Source: Bacteroidales bacterium (lineage in GTDB: Bacteria > Bacteroidota > Bacteroidia > Bacteroidales > ML635J-15). Taken from it: DNA of 49,791 nucleotides. A program made the position numbers and the translations under genes. The notes beneath the pieces are model-generated. The model was not told the origin of the DNA and made no database searches. It saw nothing but the letters and a program-made list of their open reading frames with translations. The stretch lies in the NCBI GenBank assembly GCA_017994175.1, contig JAGOLH010000006.1:1-49791 (forward strand), read 5' to 3'. Of the stretch, positions 24,380-32,301 are shown one piece after another; the first letter of the stretch is position 1, and every line of letters starts with the position of its first letter.

Positions 24380-25426
24380 ATGCTGCGACGTGTTAAACTC
24401 AATCTTTTTCAGCAGTTCAGGCAATCGGAAATACGTTTGCACGAATTGAATTATTTATTCTGGGAGTGTACGGTTCGCTGTAATCTGAACTGCCTGCATT
24501 GCGGTAGCGACTGCACAAAGATTGCCTCAGTTCCCGATATGCCCCTCCCCGACTTTCTGGCTGCACTTGACACCATTGAGCATAAAACCGATAACTTTAC
24601 CATTGTTCTTACAGGCGGCGAACCACTGCTGCGTAAAGACATTGACAATTGCGGTTTTGAAATAAGGAAACGCGGTTTTCAGTGGGGAATGGTAACCAAC
24701 GGTTTCCTCTACAACAGCGAAATGCAAAACCGATTGCTGAATGCCGGCATGGGGGCATTGACCATCAGCCTCGACGGACTGGCAGAAAGCCATAACAGAT
24801 TGAGAAACAATCCCCTAAGCTTCAAAAAAGCCTGCAATGCCATCGAGAAAGCGGTTACTGCCACTCGCTTGAATTTCGATGTGGTTACCTGCGTAAACCC
24901 GTGGAATATCAAAGAGCTCGAAAGCCTGTATCAGTTTTTGATTGACCGGAATGTTAAAGCATGGCGTCTTTTTACTATTGCTCCTATGGGGCGTGCTGCT
25001 TCAAATCAGGAGCTTTTCCTCAACAGCGATCAGTTTGACGTACTGATGAAGTTTATTGCTACAAAACGACAGTTGCATCAAAACGATATTAAATTCAGCT
25101 GTGAAGCCTATGTCGGGAAATATGAGCTTAAGGTACGCGATGTGCCATTTTTCTGCCGTGCCGGTATCAACATTGGTTCTGTGCTCATCGACGGCTCAAT
25201 ATCGGCATGCCCTAATATTGACCGCAATTTTGTGCAGGGAAACATATATAAGGATAATTTTTTCGACGTATGGCAGCACAGATTTGATGTTTTCAGAAAC
25301 CGCGACTGGAACAAAACCGGCATCTGTGCCACCTGCAATGAGTATAAATACTGTGCAGGTAACGGATTTCACTATCGGGAATGCAATAATCCGGAAGTAA
25401 TGGTATGTCGCAAAACAAAAGAATAG
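24380..25426 (+). CDS. Radical SAM/SPASM protein of the rSAM/lipoprotein system
   Basis: A 348-residue enzyme. Cys34, Cys38 and Cys41 (CNLNCLHC) form the [4Fe-4S] site that cleaves S-adenosylmethionine; LTGGEPLLRKDI and SLDGLAESHNRLR are further radical SAM motifs. The C-terminal SPASM region has CRAG, SACPNI, then ICATCNEYKYC and VC, enough for auxiliary clusters. Such enzymes often modify peptides or proteins. The gene begins immediately after the lipoprotein stop, so translation is probably coupled. Extra Cys30 and Cys45 flank the core motif. The true substrate is unknown; the family's link to a lipoprotein suggests maturation of something exported. Confidence 0.88.
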   Translation: MLRRVKLNLFQQFRQSEIRLHELNYLFWECTVRCNLNCLHCGSDCTKIASVPDMPLPDFLAALDTIEHKTDNFTIVLTGGEPLLRKDIDNCGFEIRKRGFQWGMVTNGFLYNSEMQNRLLNAGMGALTISLDGLAESHNRLRNNPLSFKKACNAIEKAVTATRLNFDVVTCVNPWNIKELESLYQFLIDRNVKAWRLFTIAPMGRAASNQELFLNSDQFDVLMKFIATKRQLHQNDIKFSCEAYVGKYELKVRDVPFFCRAGINIGSVLIDGSISACPNIDRNFVQGNIYKDNFFDVWQHRFDVFRNRDWNKTGICATCNEYKYCAGNGFHYRECNNPEVMVCRKTKE

Positions 25427-25447
25427 TTTTTCGGAAGAAGTATTAAT

Positions 25448-26641
25448 TTATTTGATTGATACTACATGAACATTGGGGAGTATAGGTCCTGCAGACAGTA
25501 TGTAACTTAATTCGGTAGCCTGATCAGAATTAAGCTTTACAGGAAAAATAAATTTACCACTTTCATTTCTTTCATTTACACTTGAAGCATTATACACTTT
25601 ATTGTCGATAACAACTGCAAGAAATAAGCCGGTATTCTCCAATGTCAACTTGCGTAAAAGACTTTTACCTTCTTCATTCATTTCAAGTTTCAACTCGGTG
25701 CTGTTGTTTTTCAGTGCAGAGCCCACACATGCATATGAAATATGAGAATTATCCATAGAAGAGTTTCCTCTATAGGTTTTTATCATGAAAAGGTCCGACA
25801 TTTCGTTGCTGATATTTGACGCACCTGCCGACCACATAAAAAGAAGTTCTTTCGGAAACTCAGTTTCGGCATCTTTAAGTAAGCCGATAAGCCTTGCTGT
25901 ATCAGTGTTTAAACATTGCCCTGCTACCGGGCCGGGAGCTATTTTCCACGATTGTTCGCTCCCCTCGAGAACCGACGGAGCCAGCAACTCGAATACAGGC
26001 CCAACAATTAATTGAGAATCATTAAATTGACCTAAATTCTCAATAAGCTTTTTATTAGCAGCATCAAAGCACTGAAAAACATCAATTAAATTATACGTTT
26101 CGTAAATCCCGAAAACTCCATGGGTTGTTGCAAGTTTTTGAATTATCTCTTTTGCGGGAGCATTGGTCATGGTGATTACAAACACATCATTTTTTTCTGT
26201 TTTTGCGACTGTAACTTTCTTTGCTCCGGCTTCGGATAGCCGTTTCGATATCACATCGAGGGCTTCTTTCTGAATCACTTCGAAGCAACCTTTGAGAACT
26301 TGAATTTCCGGACTATGCTCTAGGGACCTATACCCATTCATCTCATGTTCCAGAAGCCAGGCTTTCTTAAAATGATTATACATTTTTTCATCACCAAATT
26401 TCTGATGCCACACTTCGACAAAAACATCAAAATAATCGCCTTTTTCAGACATAGTAATCGAGTCGACAATTGCTAACGTACTGATTAACATGCTGTCCTG
26501 AGGATTATCCGCAAAATAAATCAAACCTTCTTTCTTGCTAATTTCTACAGTAAGTTCTGTGTCAACTTTGCTTTTACAGGAAATTATTCCTAACAATAGC
26601 AAAACCAGTACAGTGTAAAATGAGATGCCGGGTGTTTTCAT
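25448..26641 (-). CDS. Lipoprotein resembling the extracytoplasmic domain of SecD
   Basis: A 397-residue lipoprotein (lipobox IISC, lipid Cys22) with no other membrane helix. Several stretches parallel the periplasmic part of Bacteroidota SecD in order: a DYFDVFVEVW segment; VISKRLSEAGAKKVTVAKTEKNDVFVITM then GVFGIYETYN (compare RIDxFGV, ILVELPG and LEFWETYN); APGPVAG followed by DTARLIGLL and FPKELLFMWS; and LTLENTGLFLAVVIDNKVYNAS with NSDQATELSYILSAGPI (compare the SecD segment ending in LxxGxLP). SecD normally continues into six helices needed for protein export; they are absent. It could be a free-standing SecD-head paralogue acting on exported proteins. The match is by eye; detection by profile search is needed for proof. 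Confidence 0.72.
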   Translation of the reverse strand: MKTPGISFYTVLVLLLLGIISCKSKVDTELTVEISKKEGLIYFADNPQDSMLISTLAIVDSITMSEKGDYFDVFVEVWHQKFGDEKMYNHFKKAWLLEHEMNGYRSLEHSPEIQVLKGCFEVIQKEALDVISKRLSEAGAKKVTVAKTEKNDVFVITMTNAPAKEIIQKLATTHGVFGIYETYNLIDVFQCFDAANKKLIENLGQFNDSQLIVGPVFELLAPSVLEGSEQSWKIAPGPVAGQCLNTDTARLIGLLKDAETEFPKELLFMWSAGASNISNEMSDLFMIKTYRGNSSMDNSHISYACVGSALKNNSTELKLEMNEEGKSLLRKLTLENTGLFLAVVIDNKVYNASSVNERNESGKFIFPVKLNSDQATELSYILSAGPILPNVHVVSIK

Positions 26642-26755
26642 GGATGTTGTATTTGTCTGGTAAAATTAAGCAATAATTATATATTATCCAATTAAACCTA
26701 ATGTAAGAATTGCATTTAATTATCTATTTTCGTCCAATTAAAAATTAAAGTTCCT

Positions 26756-27193
26756 ATGAAAGCATTTGTTTGTATTATGGCTTTATTTATCGCAATACCT
26801 GCCTTTTCGCAGGAATTCACAAAAAAAGAAATTAAAAAGCATTGCAATGGTTTTGCAAAAGCGGTTACCGATGGCGACATGGAATTATGCCTGCTGTACT
26901 TCGACAAGGAATATCTCGAAGTGCAGCACAACGACTTTTTGCAAGGCAATACTGAGCAATTTCTCGAAGAGTTTCTTGCCGGCTACGATATGAAAGCTCC
27001 TGAAGGGGAGCAAATAATTGTTCCGGTATTTTCCGAAATCAATTCGTGTAAATTAATAAAACTCAAAGCAACCTCCTCCGATTCCTATATGGTAATTTTT
27101 GAAATTAAACTTGTAAATGGTATTACATACCTCATCGAAACTCAGGTAGTAAAGAGCCCATCAGGAATAGGTTTAGTAGGTGCAATGGGATAA
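26756..27193 (+). CDS. Small secreted protein of unknown function
   Basis: A 145-residue protein with a clear signal peptide (MKAFVCIMALFIAIPAFSQ) and a mature part of about 126 residues: helices first (EIKKHCNGFAKAVTDGD, EFLEEFLAGYDM), then strands (YMVIFEIKLVNGITYLIETQVV). The helix-then-sheet order resembles NTF2-like folds, but no motif confirms this. It is a single gene, divergent from the SecD-like lipoprotein and convergent with the glycosyltransferase-like gene. Confidence 0.65.
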   Translation: MKAFVCIMALFIAIPAFSQEFTKKEIKKHCNGFAKAVTDGDMELCLLYFDKEYLEVQHNDFLQGNTEQFLEEFLAGYDMKAPEGEQIIVPVFSEINSCKLIKLKATSSDSYMVIFEIKLVNGITYLIETQVVKSPSGIGLVGAMG

Positions 27194-27335
27194 AGAGTTC
27201 ATTTCTGCTTCAATTACTCTGTCACGCCTTTCATCGAGCCGTTCATAGAGCGGAGCCGAGATGTCGGCGAGATAGTCATGACGCTGAAACATAGCCAGGG
27301 GGTTAAAACGAATAATTACTTAACACATCTTCGTA

Positions 27336-27381
27336 GTCACCCTTCGATTACCACTCCGCTTTGCCCCGTTACTAGGGTGAC
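27336..27381. repeat. Short inverted repeat between convergent genes
   Basis: GTCACCCT (27336-27343) and AGGGTGAC (27374-27381) form a perfect 8-bp dyad with a 30-base middle. The right arm touches the stop codon of the glycosyltransferase-like gene (27372-27374). It may serve as a terminator structure or be the end of a degraded dispersed element. Bases 27194-27335 hold nothing else recognisable. Confidence 0.45.
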
Positions 27382-28274
27382 AGAATGCTGTACTTATCAT
27401 CGAGCCGGTATCTGCCAAGGTTCCAGAAGTACTGATATTCGTAACCTTCCGACATCATCAGGGCACAGAGGCTTCCATTGGTTCTTCCCCCTATCAGGCA
27501 ATTGCAGCGTGAAAGTATGACCAACGATTCGAGGTACTCCAGCCCTTTCAGGTAGGCATCCCTGTCGCGGTTGAACCTGAACTCCGATAAGCGTTTATCC
27601 TGTGTGTCGCCATAGCGCATTGCAGAATTATAAAGCAACCTGTCACCGAATTTTTCGCGAAAACGGTCAAGAATACCCTTGTCCTCGGTTGCCAGATACA
27701 GGTAGCTGCAATTATATTGCTTCATTACTTGCTCTGCTTTTGCCATTACATCGTCCACTTCAGGCTGCACCGGATGCCCATAGGGTTTGGTGCTCAAATA
27801 ATCGGTGCCCCTGCAAAGCACACCAAGTATTCTTTTTTCGCTTCCACCGGTGATGTTAAGGTACACTTCGTCCATGTGAGCCTGGATTTCTTTGGTAAGA
27901 ACAAGGTATTTCCGGGTGAACTTCTGCCAGTATTGCACCAATTTATGGTTGGTAAGAAAATCCATGTTATCGCAGGGAACAAATGCAGGAGCCGTATCCA
28001 CCACCCTGCAGTCGCGTAGTTTTACATCCGCAACACCTATGTTAGCGGGTTGCCTGAAGTACAATTCCCAGGCATTCACCTTCCCTACTTCGTGATTTTC
28101 GAGATAGGTGTTTGGGTAGCTTTGCATATCAACAACCGGAATCATGTTGTTCTCAACGGCATAATGAATATGGCCCAGATTCAGCAGTATATACGACCCC
28201 AGTCCGATGTTTTTATCGGTTCTCCGTATCAGCAGATACGGCTTGGGTTTTGCGGAATTTCTCAGTAATTGCAT
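27372..28274 (-). CDS. Glycosyltransferase-like protein (fucosyltransferase-type fold suspected)
   Basis: A 300-residue cytoplasmic protein. Seen: RRTDKNIGLGSYILLNLGHIHYAVENNMIPVVDM at the N-terminus (nucleotide-sugar enzyme-like start), LGVLCRGTDYLSTKPYGHPVQP in the middle, YLYLATEDKGILDRFREKFGDRLLY, and VILSRCNCLIGGRTNGSLCALM near the C-terminus. The RGTDY, TED and GGRTNGS segments recur in capsule and surface-glycan transferases of the GT-B/fucosyltransferase type. No sugar specificity can be read from it. It is isolated, without other glycan genes nearby. Confidence 0.6.
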   Translation of the reverse strand: MQLLRNSAKPKPYLLIRRTDKNIGLGSYILLNLGHIHYAVENNMIPVVDMQSYPNTYLENHEVGKVNAWELYFRQPANIGVADVKLRDCRVVDTAPAFVPCDNMDFLTNHKLVQYWQKFTRKYLVLTKEIQAHMDEVYLNITGGSEKRILGVLCRGTDYLSTKPYGHPVQPEVDDVMAKAEQVMKQYNCSYLYLATEDKGILDRFREKFGDRLLYNSAMRYGDTQDKRLSEFRFNRDRDAYLKGLEYLESLVILSRCNCLIGGRTNGSLCALMMSEGYEYQYFWNLGRYRLDDKYSILSP

Positions 28275-28316
28275 GTCAGTTTACAAGCTTAATAGTATTG
28301 TTTTTCACAGCCAAAG

Positions 28317-29489
28317 CTACATTTTATTTCCTGACTTTTGTTCATCAAGCAATATTTGGTGTATTCTTATCGAATTTTTACTGTCGGGGTAATATTCGAT
28401 CAATAATTCTGAAACAGCCAGGGCTTTGTCAAATTTTCCGGTAAAATAGAAGTACGATATCATATCGGTAAGGTAATGCTCGGGAGGGTTAAGCCGAAAT
28501 CCGATTTTTCCAGAGGCTTGTTCAAAATGTAAGGAAATGGCTTCTTTCACCGCTTGAGGGCTATCGTCCGATTTGAAGAGATACCGTAGTTTTTGCAAAT
28601 TGTACCAATCGAAAATTGCATAAAAAGCATCGTATTCGGCAATAAAGGGAACGCTCCCATGGTATTCGTCGGGATAATACTTCCAATAAAAATCGAACGA
28701 ATGGCTATTTTTTCGAAAAGCCTCGGCGGATGCCATAATATCGCGCATATGCCGTGAATCGGTTGTGCTGTCTTTTTTAATATCTATGGTATCCATTCCC
28801 ATTTGCATTGTCTGCGCCATAGCCAGAAAAACTGATTTACCCGACAGGTCTGCCTCCTGAATTTTGGCAATAGAACTGGTAAACCATTGGTTGTTGTAAT
28901 TCCCTACACTGGGATCGATCACTATGTAAGCATTAAATAAGGCTGTATTGTAAGCAATAATATTCATTGCTTTTAATCCGCCGAGTGAATACCCTACCAG
29001 AACCCGGTACGGCATTGTGTTGAAATTTGCTTCGACATAGGGCTGCAACTCCTTTTCGATGAATTTCGTAAATGGGTCACCGGTAAAACTGTTCGTTGTG
29101 AGAATTTCAGTCTCGTCGTGTACCAGCCCCAGATCTTTTTGCCTGTCGTTTTGCTGTATTCCAACTACAATCATTTTGGGGCAAATTTCATCACCCAGCG
29201 AAGTGCTGAACCTGTTCATAATGTCAACAACCGAAACGAACTGGGTGGAGCCATCGAACACGTAAATCACCGGATAATGCACCGTATCGTAGTCGGGCAC
29301 CTCTTCCGAAGGAACATGAATGTATATTTCCCTGTCTTCGCCAAGCACTTCAGAATGAATTACATATCTCTTCCCGATAACAATATCAGCCGAGTCGGGC
29401 TTGTTATTATTAAAAACTACCTGAGCCACTACCCTGCTTGTCTGGAAGGCCAACAACATTGCGATTATCAGAAATATTCGTTTATTCAT
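28317..29489 (-). CDS. Secreted esterase-D-like alpha/beta hydrolase with C-terminal TPR-like helix
   Basis: A 390-residue exported protein. Signal peptide MNKRIFLIIAMLLAFQTSRVVAQ; then IYIHVPSEE and YPVIYVFDGSTQF, MIVVGIQQNDR, and RVLVGYSLGGLKAMNI with the nucleophile Ser in GYSLGG; DEYHGSVPF supplies the likely catalytic His. This is the esterase-D (PF00756) layout used by acetyl-xylan, feruloyl and enterobactin-type esterases. The last 55 residues (SYFYFTGKFDKALAVSELLIEYYP) look like a tetratricopeptide repeat. The frame reaches 29540, but the ATG at 29489 starts the signal peptide. It is downstream of a lipoprotein gene on the same strand. Confidence 0.82.
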   Translation of the reverse strand: MNKRIFLIIAMLLAFQTSRVVAQVVFNNNKPDSADIVIGKRYVIHSEVLGEDREIYIHVPSEEVPDYDTVHYPVIYVFDGSTQFVSVVDIMNRFSTSLGDEICPKMIVVGIQQNDRQKDLGLVHDETEILTTNSFTGDPFTKFIEKELQPYVEANFNTMPYRVLVGYSLGGLKAMNIIAYNTALFNAYIVIDPSVGNYNNQWFTSSIAKIQEADLSGKSVFLAMAQTMQMGMDTIDIKKDSTTDSRHMRDIMASAEAFRKNSHSFDFYWKYYPDEYHGSVPFIAEYDAFYAIFDWYNLQKLRYLFKSDDSPQAVKEAISLHFEQASGKIGFRLNPPEHYLTDMISYFYFTGKFDKALAVSELLIEYYPDSKNSIRIHQILLDEQKSGNKM

Positions 29490-29532
29490 GGCATTAATGT
29501 TAGACATATCTTGCACCCCTAGTTTTAGACGA

Positions 29533-30135
29533 CTATTCACACGCTACAATCTTCCAGTTTTTAATCACCGATTTCCCATCGATAAATTGAATCAGTTCAC
29601 CTTCGACGCAGATTTTCTTGTTCAGGTACTTTGGGTCCCAGGTGCTAACCCCATCGAGATAAAAGGCTTCGGAGTCGGCGAAATCCCATACGAACAATGC
29701 CCTGCCATCGCTCATTATGGCGGTACCTTCGAAGGTTCTCAATCCCGATTCAGTGACGTAACCAATATCGGTGATGAGCCAAATATCGTTTTTGTTGCTC
29801 ACGGTTCCGTAAATTGCCGGAAGATAGCTTGTTGTGGCTTTTTCTCCGGAGTTTGTAAAACCGATTATGTATGTGTTGCCGGTTTGTACTTTCTCGTATT
29901 CTTTCGAAGCAATTATTCCGAATTCGATAGTATCGTCGAAATCGTCTGCATTGCCTTCCACAATTTTATCGACAGTTGCTTTGTAGATAACGCCCCAGCC
30001 TACCGGCAGCATGTTGTTGAGGGTAAGCTGCAACTTCACTGTATCTGTTTTTTGTTTTTCAGGGCTGTTATTTCCGCTGCACGACGAAAACACAGCGAGG
30101 GTACAAATCGTTATAAGCATCAGCATCCGGTTCAT
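29533..30135 (-). CDS. Hypothetical lipoprotein
   Basis: A 200-residue lipoprotein starting MNRMLMLITICTLAVFSSCSG, with lipid Cys19 after FSS. The mature part is beta-rich with paired cysteines absent except near the C-terminus (ICVEGELIQF, IVACE). The C-terminal VEGELIQFIDGKSVIKNWKIVACE is reminiscent of OB-fold-like strands. The ATG at 30135 was chosen over the upstream frame start at 30192 because it gives a clean lipoprotein signal. It precedes the esterase gene on the same strand, with a gap of about 40 bases to the esterase ATG. Confidence 0.65.
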   Translation of the reverse strand: MNRMLMLITICTLAVFSSCSGNNSPEKQKTDTVKLQLTLNNMLPVGWGVIYKATVDKIVEGNADDFDDTIEFGIIASKEYEKVQTGNTYIIGFTNSGEKATTSYLPAIYGTVSNKNDIWLITDIGYVTESGLRTFEGTAIMSDGRALFVWDFADSEAFYLDGVSTWDPKYLNKKICVEGELIQFIDGKSVIKNWKIVACE

Positions 30136-30217
30136 AGTGCGTGGTTTACCATTGTTAAAACTCAATTCCCAATTTTCAGATAAAGATAACACTATGAATA
30201 ACGCAAATTATTACTAT

Positions 30218-30469
30218 TTAGTTCTTTTTGCGTTTATGCAATTTTCGTTTTATAATAACAATAACCAATATACCGGTTACCATTATACTCAGGAGGGCAA
30301 GAATACCATAAACTTCTTTTGCTTGCTCATGATACACCACCCCATTCTCAGCACAGAAAATCCTGCCTTCATCGTTGTAATCCAGACTTGCCCGTTGCAC
30401 ATACAACCAAATAAAGAAAGCCGAGAGCAATCCTGTCAAAGACGTTAGTATGAGTATTAGTTTTTTCAT
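30218..30469 (-). CDS. Small two-helix membrane protein
   Basis: An 83-residue protein: helix 1 at about 4-24 (LILILTSLTGLLSAFFIWLYV), an outside loop with one Cys (IFCAENGVVYHEQAKE), helix 2 (VYGILALLSIMVTGILVIVII), and a basic tail KRKLHKRKKN. The tail marks the inside face. Two close ATGs exist (30478 and 30469); the second is preferred because of its MKKL start. It is on the same strand as, and upstream of, the lipoprotein. Function unknown. Confidence 0.6.
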   Translation of the reverse strand: MKKLILILTSLTGLLSAFFIWLYVQRASLDYNDEGRIFCAENGVVYHEQAKEVYGILALLSIMVTGILVIVIIKRKLHKRKKN

Positions 30470-30604
30470 GATTCTCAAGGGAGTAAAGTAAGCGGTATAA
30501 TTAGTTTTCGATTTCGAGGCACTGTCCTATAAAGTTATGCGAAAGTTTATTAGATGCAGAAACTCTGAAATGGCCACTTATTTGACAATAAAACATACCA
30601 CGTG

Positions 30605-31504
30605 TTATGGGTTTACAATTCTTCTATCAAAATTCAAACTTCTTTCAAATTCAATTTCAGGCTCTTTCGCTAAAAATAATTCCAATTGGTTTTTATTTTC
30701 AAATCCTCCGAGTTTTTTTCTAAAAGAACCAAATATTTGAGGGTTCTCGATTTCGAGCTTCCTATTTTTTGAAATATTTAGAAATCTTTCTTCTTTATCA
30801 ATACCAAGAAATTTTCTATTTGCAAGATTTGCAGCAATTCCTGTTGTTGAACTACCTGTAAATGGGTCTAAAATCCAAGCGTTTTTTTCAGTAGATGCTA
30901 ATATGATTCTGGTCAATAATGCCAAAGGCTTTTGAGTTGGATGTTTTCCGCAAGATTTTTCCCATGGGGCTATTGCAGGCAAATTCCAAACATCTTTCAT
31001 TTGAGTACCACCATTAATGGTTTTCATTAACTCATAATTATAGAAATGAGAGGATTTCTTGCTTTTTCGAGCCCAAATGATGAACTCTGTAGAATGGGTA
31101 AAATAGCGACAAGAAAGATTGGGAGGAGGATTTGTCTTTGCCCAGGTAATGCAATTCAGAATTTTGTAATCCAATTCCGTAAGCATTTGGGCAACGGAAA
31201 AAATATTATGAAAAGTGCCGCTTATCCAGATAGTACCATTTTCGGTTAAATGCTCTTTACATGCTTTTAACCAATTGCGGTTAAACTCATTGTCCTTTTC
31301 AAACCCTTGCGACTTGTCCCAATCGCCTTTGTTGACACTTACCATTTTACCACTTTGGACAGAAATTCCGTTATTTGATAAAAAATAAGGAGGGTCTGCA
31401 AAAATCATATCGAACTTAAAATCAAACTGATTTAAAAGCTCAATACAATTGCCTTGTAAAAGACTAAAATTTTTGTCTTTTGATTTGTAAAAAGTTTTAA
31501 TCAT
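30605..31504 (-). CDS. DNA N6-adenine methyltransferase, beta class (DpnA/MboC-like)
   Basis: A 299-residue DNA methylase. Motif IV DPPY lies at 37-40, and the SAM-binding motif I (DPFTGSSTTGIAA) lies near the C-terminal third, so the order is IV then I, which defines the beta class. KHPTQKPLALLTRII precedes motif I, as in type II adenine methylases. It is the third gene of a methylase-nuclease-methylase operon. In MboI/DpnII-type systems such a second methylase protects DNA together with a Dam-like one. The operon is visibly richer in A and T than the flanking genes, which suggests acquisition by transfer. Confidence 0.85.
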   Translation of the reverse strand: MIKTFYKSKDKNFSLLQGNCIELLNQFDFKFDMIFADPPYFLSNNGISVQSGKMVSVNKGDWDKSQGFEKDNEFNRNWLKACKEHLTENGTIWISGTFHNIFSVAQMLTELDYKILNCITWAKTNPPPNLSCRYFTHSTEFIIWARKSKKSSHFYNYELMKTINGGTQMKDVWNLPAIAPWEKSCGKHPTQKPLALLTRIILASTEKNAWILDPFTGSSTTGIAANLANRKFLGIDKEERFLNISKNRKLEIENPQIFGSFRKKLGGFENKNQLELFLAKEPEIEFERSLNFDRRIVNP

Positions 31505-31513
31505 ATGTAACTC

Positions 31514-32290
31514 TCAAGCTCCTTCTATTGCAGTATCAATTTTGTATTTTGCAGATTTAATTAGAGTTATACTATTATAATCATTTTCGTTATTAAATCC
31601 ATATTGCCATATATGGAAAATATCCTGTCGTTTCTCGAAAAACAAAAGAAATACATTCTTAGTCGTTTGGATTTTCCATTGTTTATATGGATAAAAAAGT
31701 TGTCTAATTATTGTATTATTCGTTGAAGAGTTTTTAGCCTCAATTAAAACTATTTTATTTCTCCCTTCATATCCAGCATCTACCTCTGTTTGTACACTTC
31801 GCGTGTTAATTAAATGTATTCCAACATTAAATTCAAATTTAGGAGTATATTTTCGCCCTCTAATTGTAAGTACAAGTGAATCATCTTCCATAAACGTTCT
31901 AATCAAACTTGAGGCATAAGCAAAATCAAGATGTTGCATTTCAGAATTACCTACTTCAGAACTTTCTAGCTTGAAATCTAATATTGAGTTATATGTAATA
32001 ACATCACTTGTGATTTCTGGGATATCAACATATCCTTCACCTTTAATTATTTTATAAAACCCATTTCTAACTGGTAAGATAAATAAATTATTGTCAACAA
32101 AAATTTGAGGTCTATCAGATCTTGAATCTTGTTTGCATAAAACGCGTACTTCCTTTTGATTTACATCTTCAAAACCTTGACAAGATCTTTTGATTTGAGA
32201 TGCAGATAATTCAAATGGATTTTCATCGAAGTTATGTTCTAAAATATTATAGTCTGCAAAAATTCTGTTCCAAGATTCATTATTTGCCAT
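31514..32290 (-). CDS. Type II restriction endonuclease, PD-(D/E)XK type
   Basis: A 258-residue protein between two methylases. A likely nuclease core is Asp171 (TEVDAGYEG) followed by Glu184-Ala-Lys186 (VLIEAKNSS), i.e. D-x12-E-x-K. The N-terminal half (RPQIFVDNNLFILPVRNGFYKI) probably recognises DNA. It lies 11 bases after the Dam-like methylase and 9 before the beta-class methylase. The arrangement and companions imply cleavage of a site protected by an N6-adenine methylase, perhaps GATC, but the protein itself does not show recognisable MboI/DpnII sequence by eye. Cytoplasmic. Confidence 0.75.
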   Translation of the reverse strand: MANNESWNRIFADYNILEHNFDENPFELSASQIKRSCQGFEDVNQKEVRVLCKQDSRSDRPQIFVDNNLFILPVRNGFYKIIKGEGYVDIPEITSDVITYNSILDFKLESSEVGNSEMQHLDFAYASSLIRTFMEDDSLVLTIRGRKYTPKFEFNVGIHLINTRSVQTEVDAGYEGRNKIVLIEAKNSSTNNTIIRQLFYPYKQWKIQTTKNVFLLFFEKRQDIFHIWQYGFNNENDYNSITLIKSAKYKIDTAIEGA

Positions 32291-32301
32291 TTTTTTATTG
32301 A

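Noticed and set aside
27602..28444. Several plus-strand frames of 60-110 codons
   Set aside because: Antisense to the glycosyltransferase-like gene and the end of the esterase gene, with no motifs.
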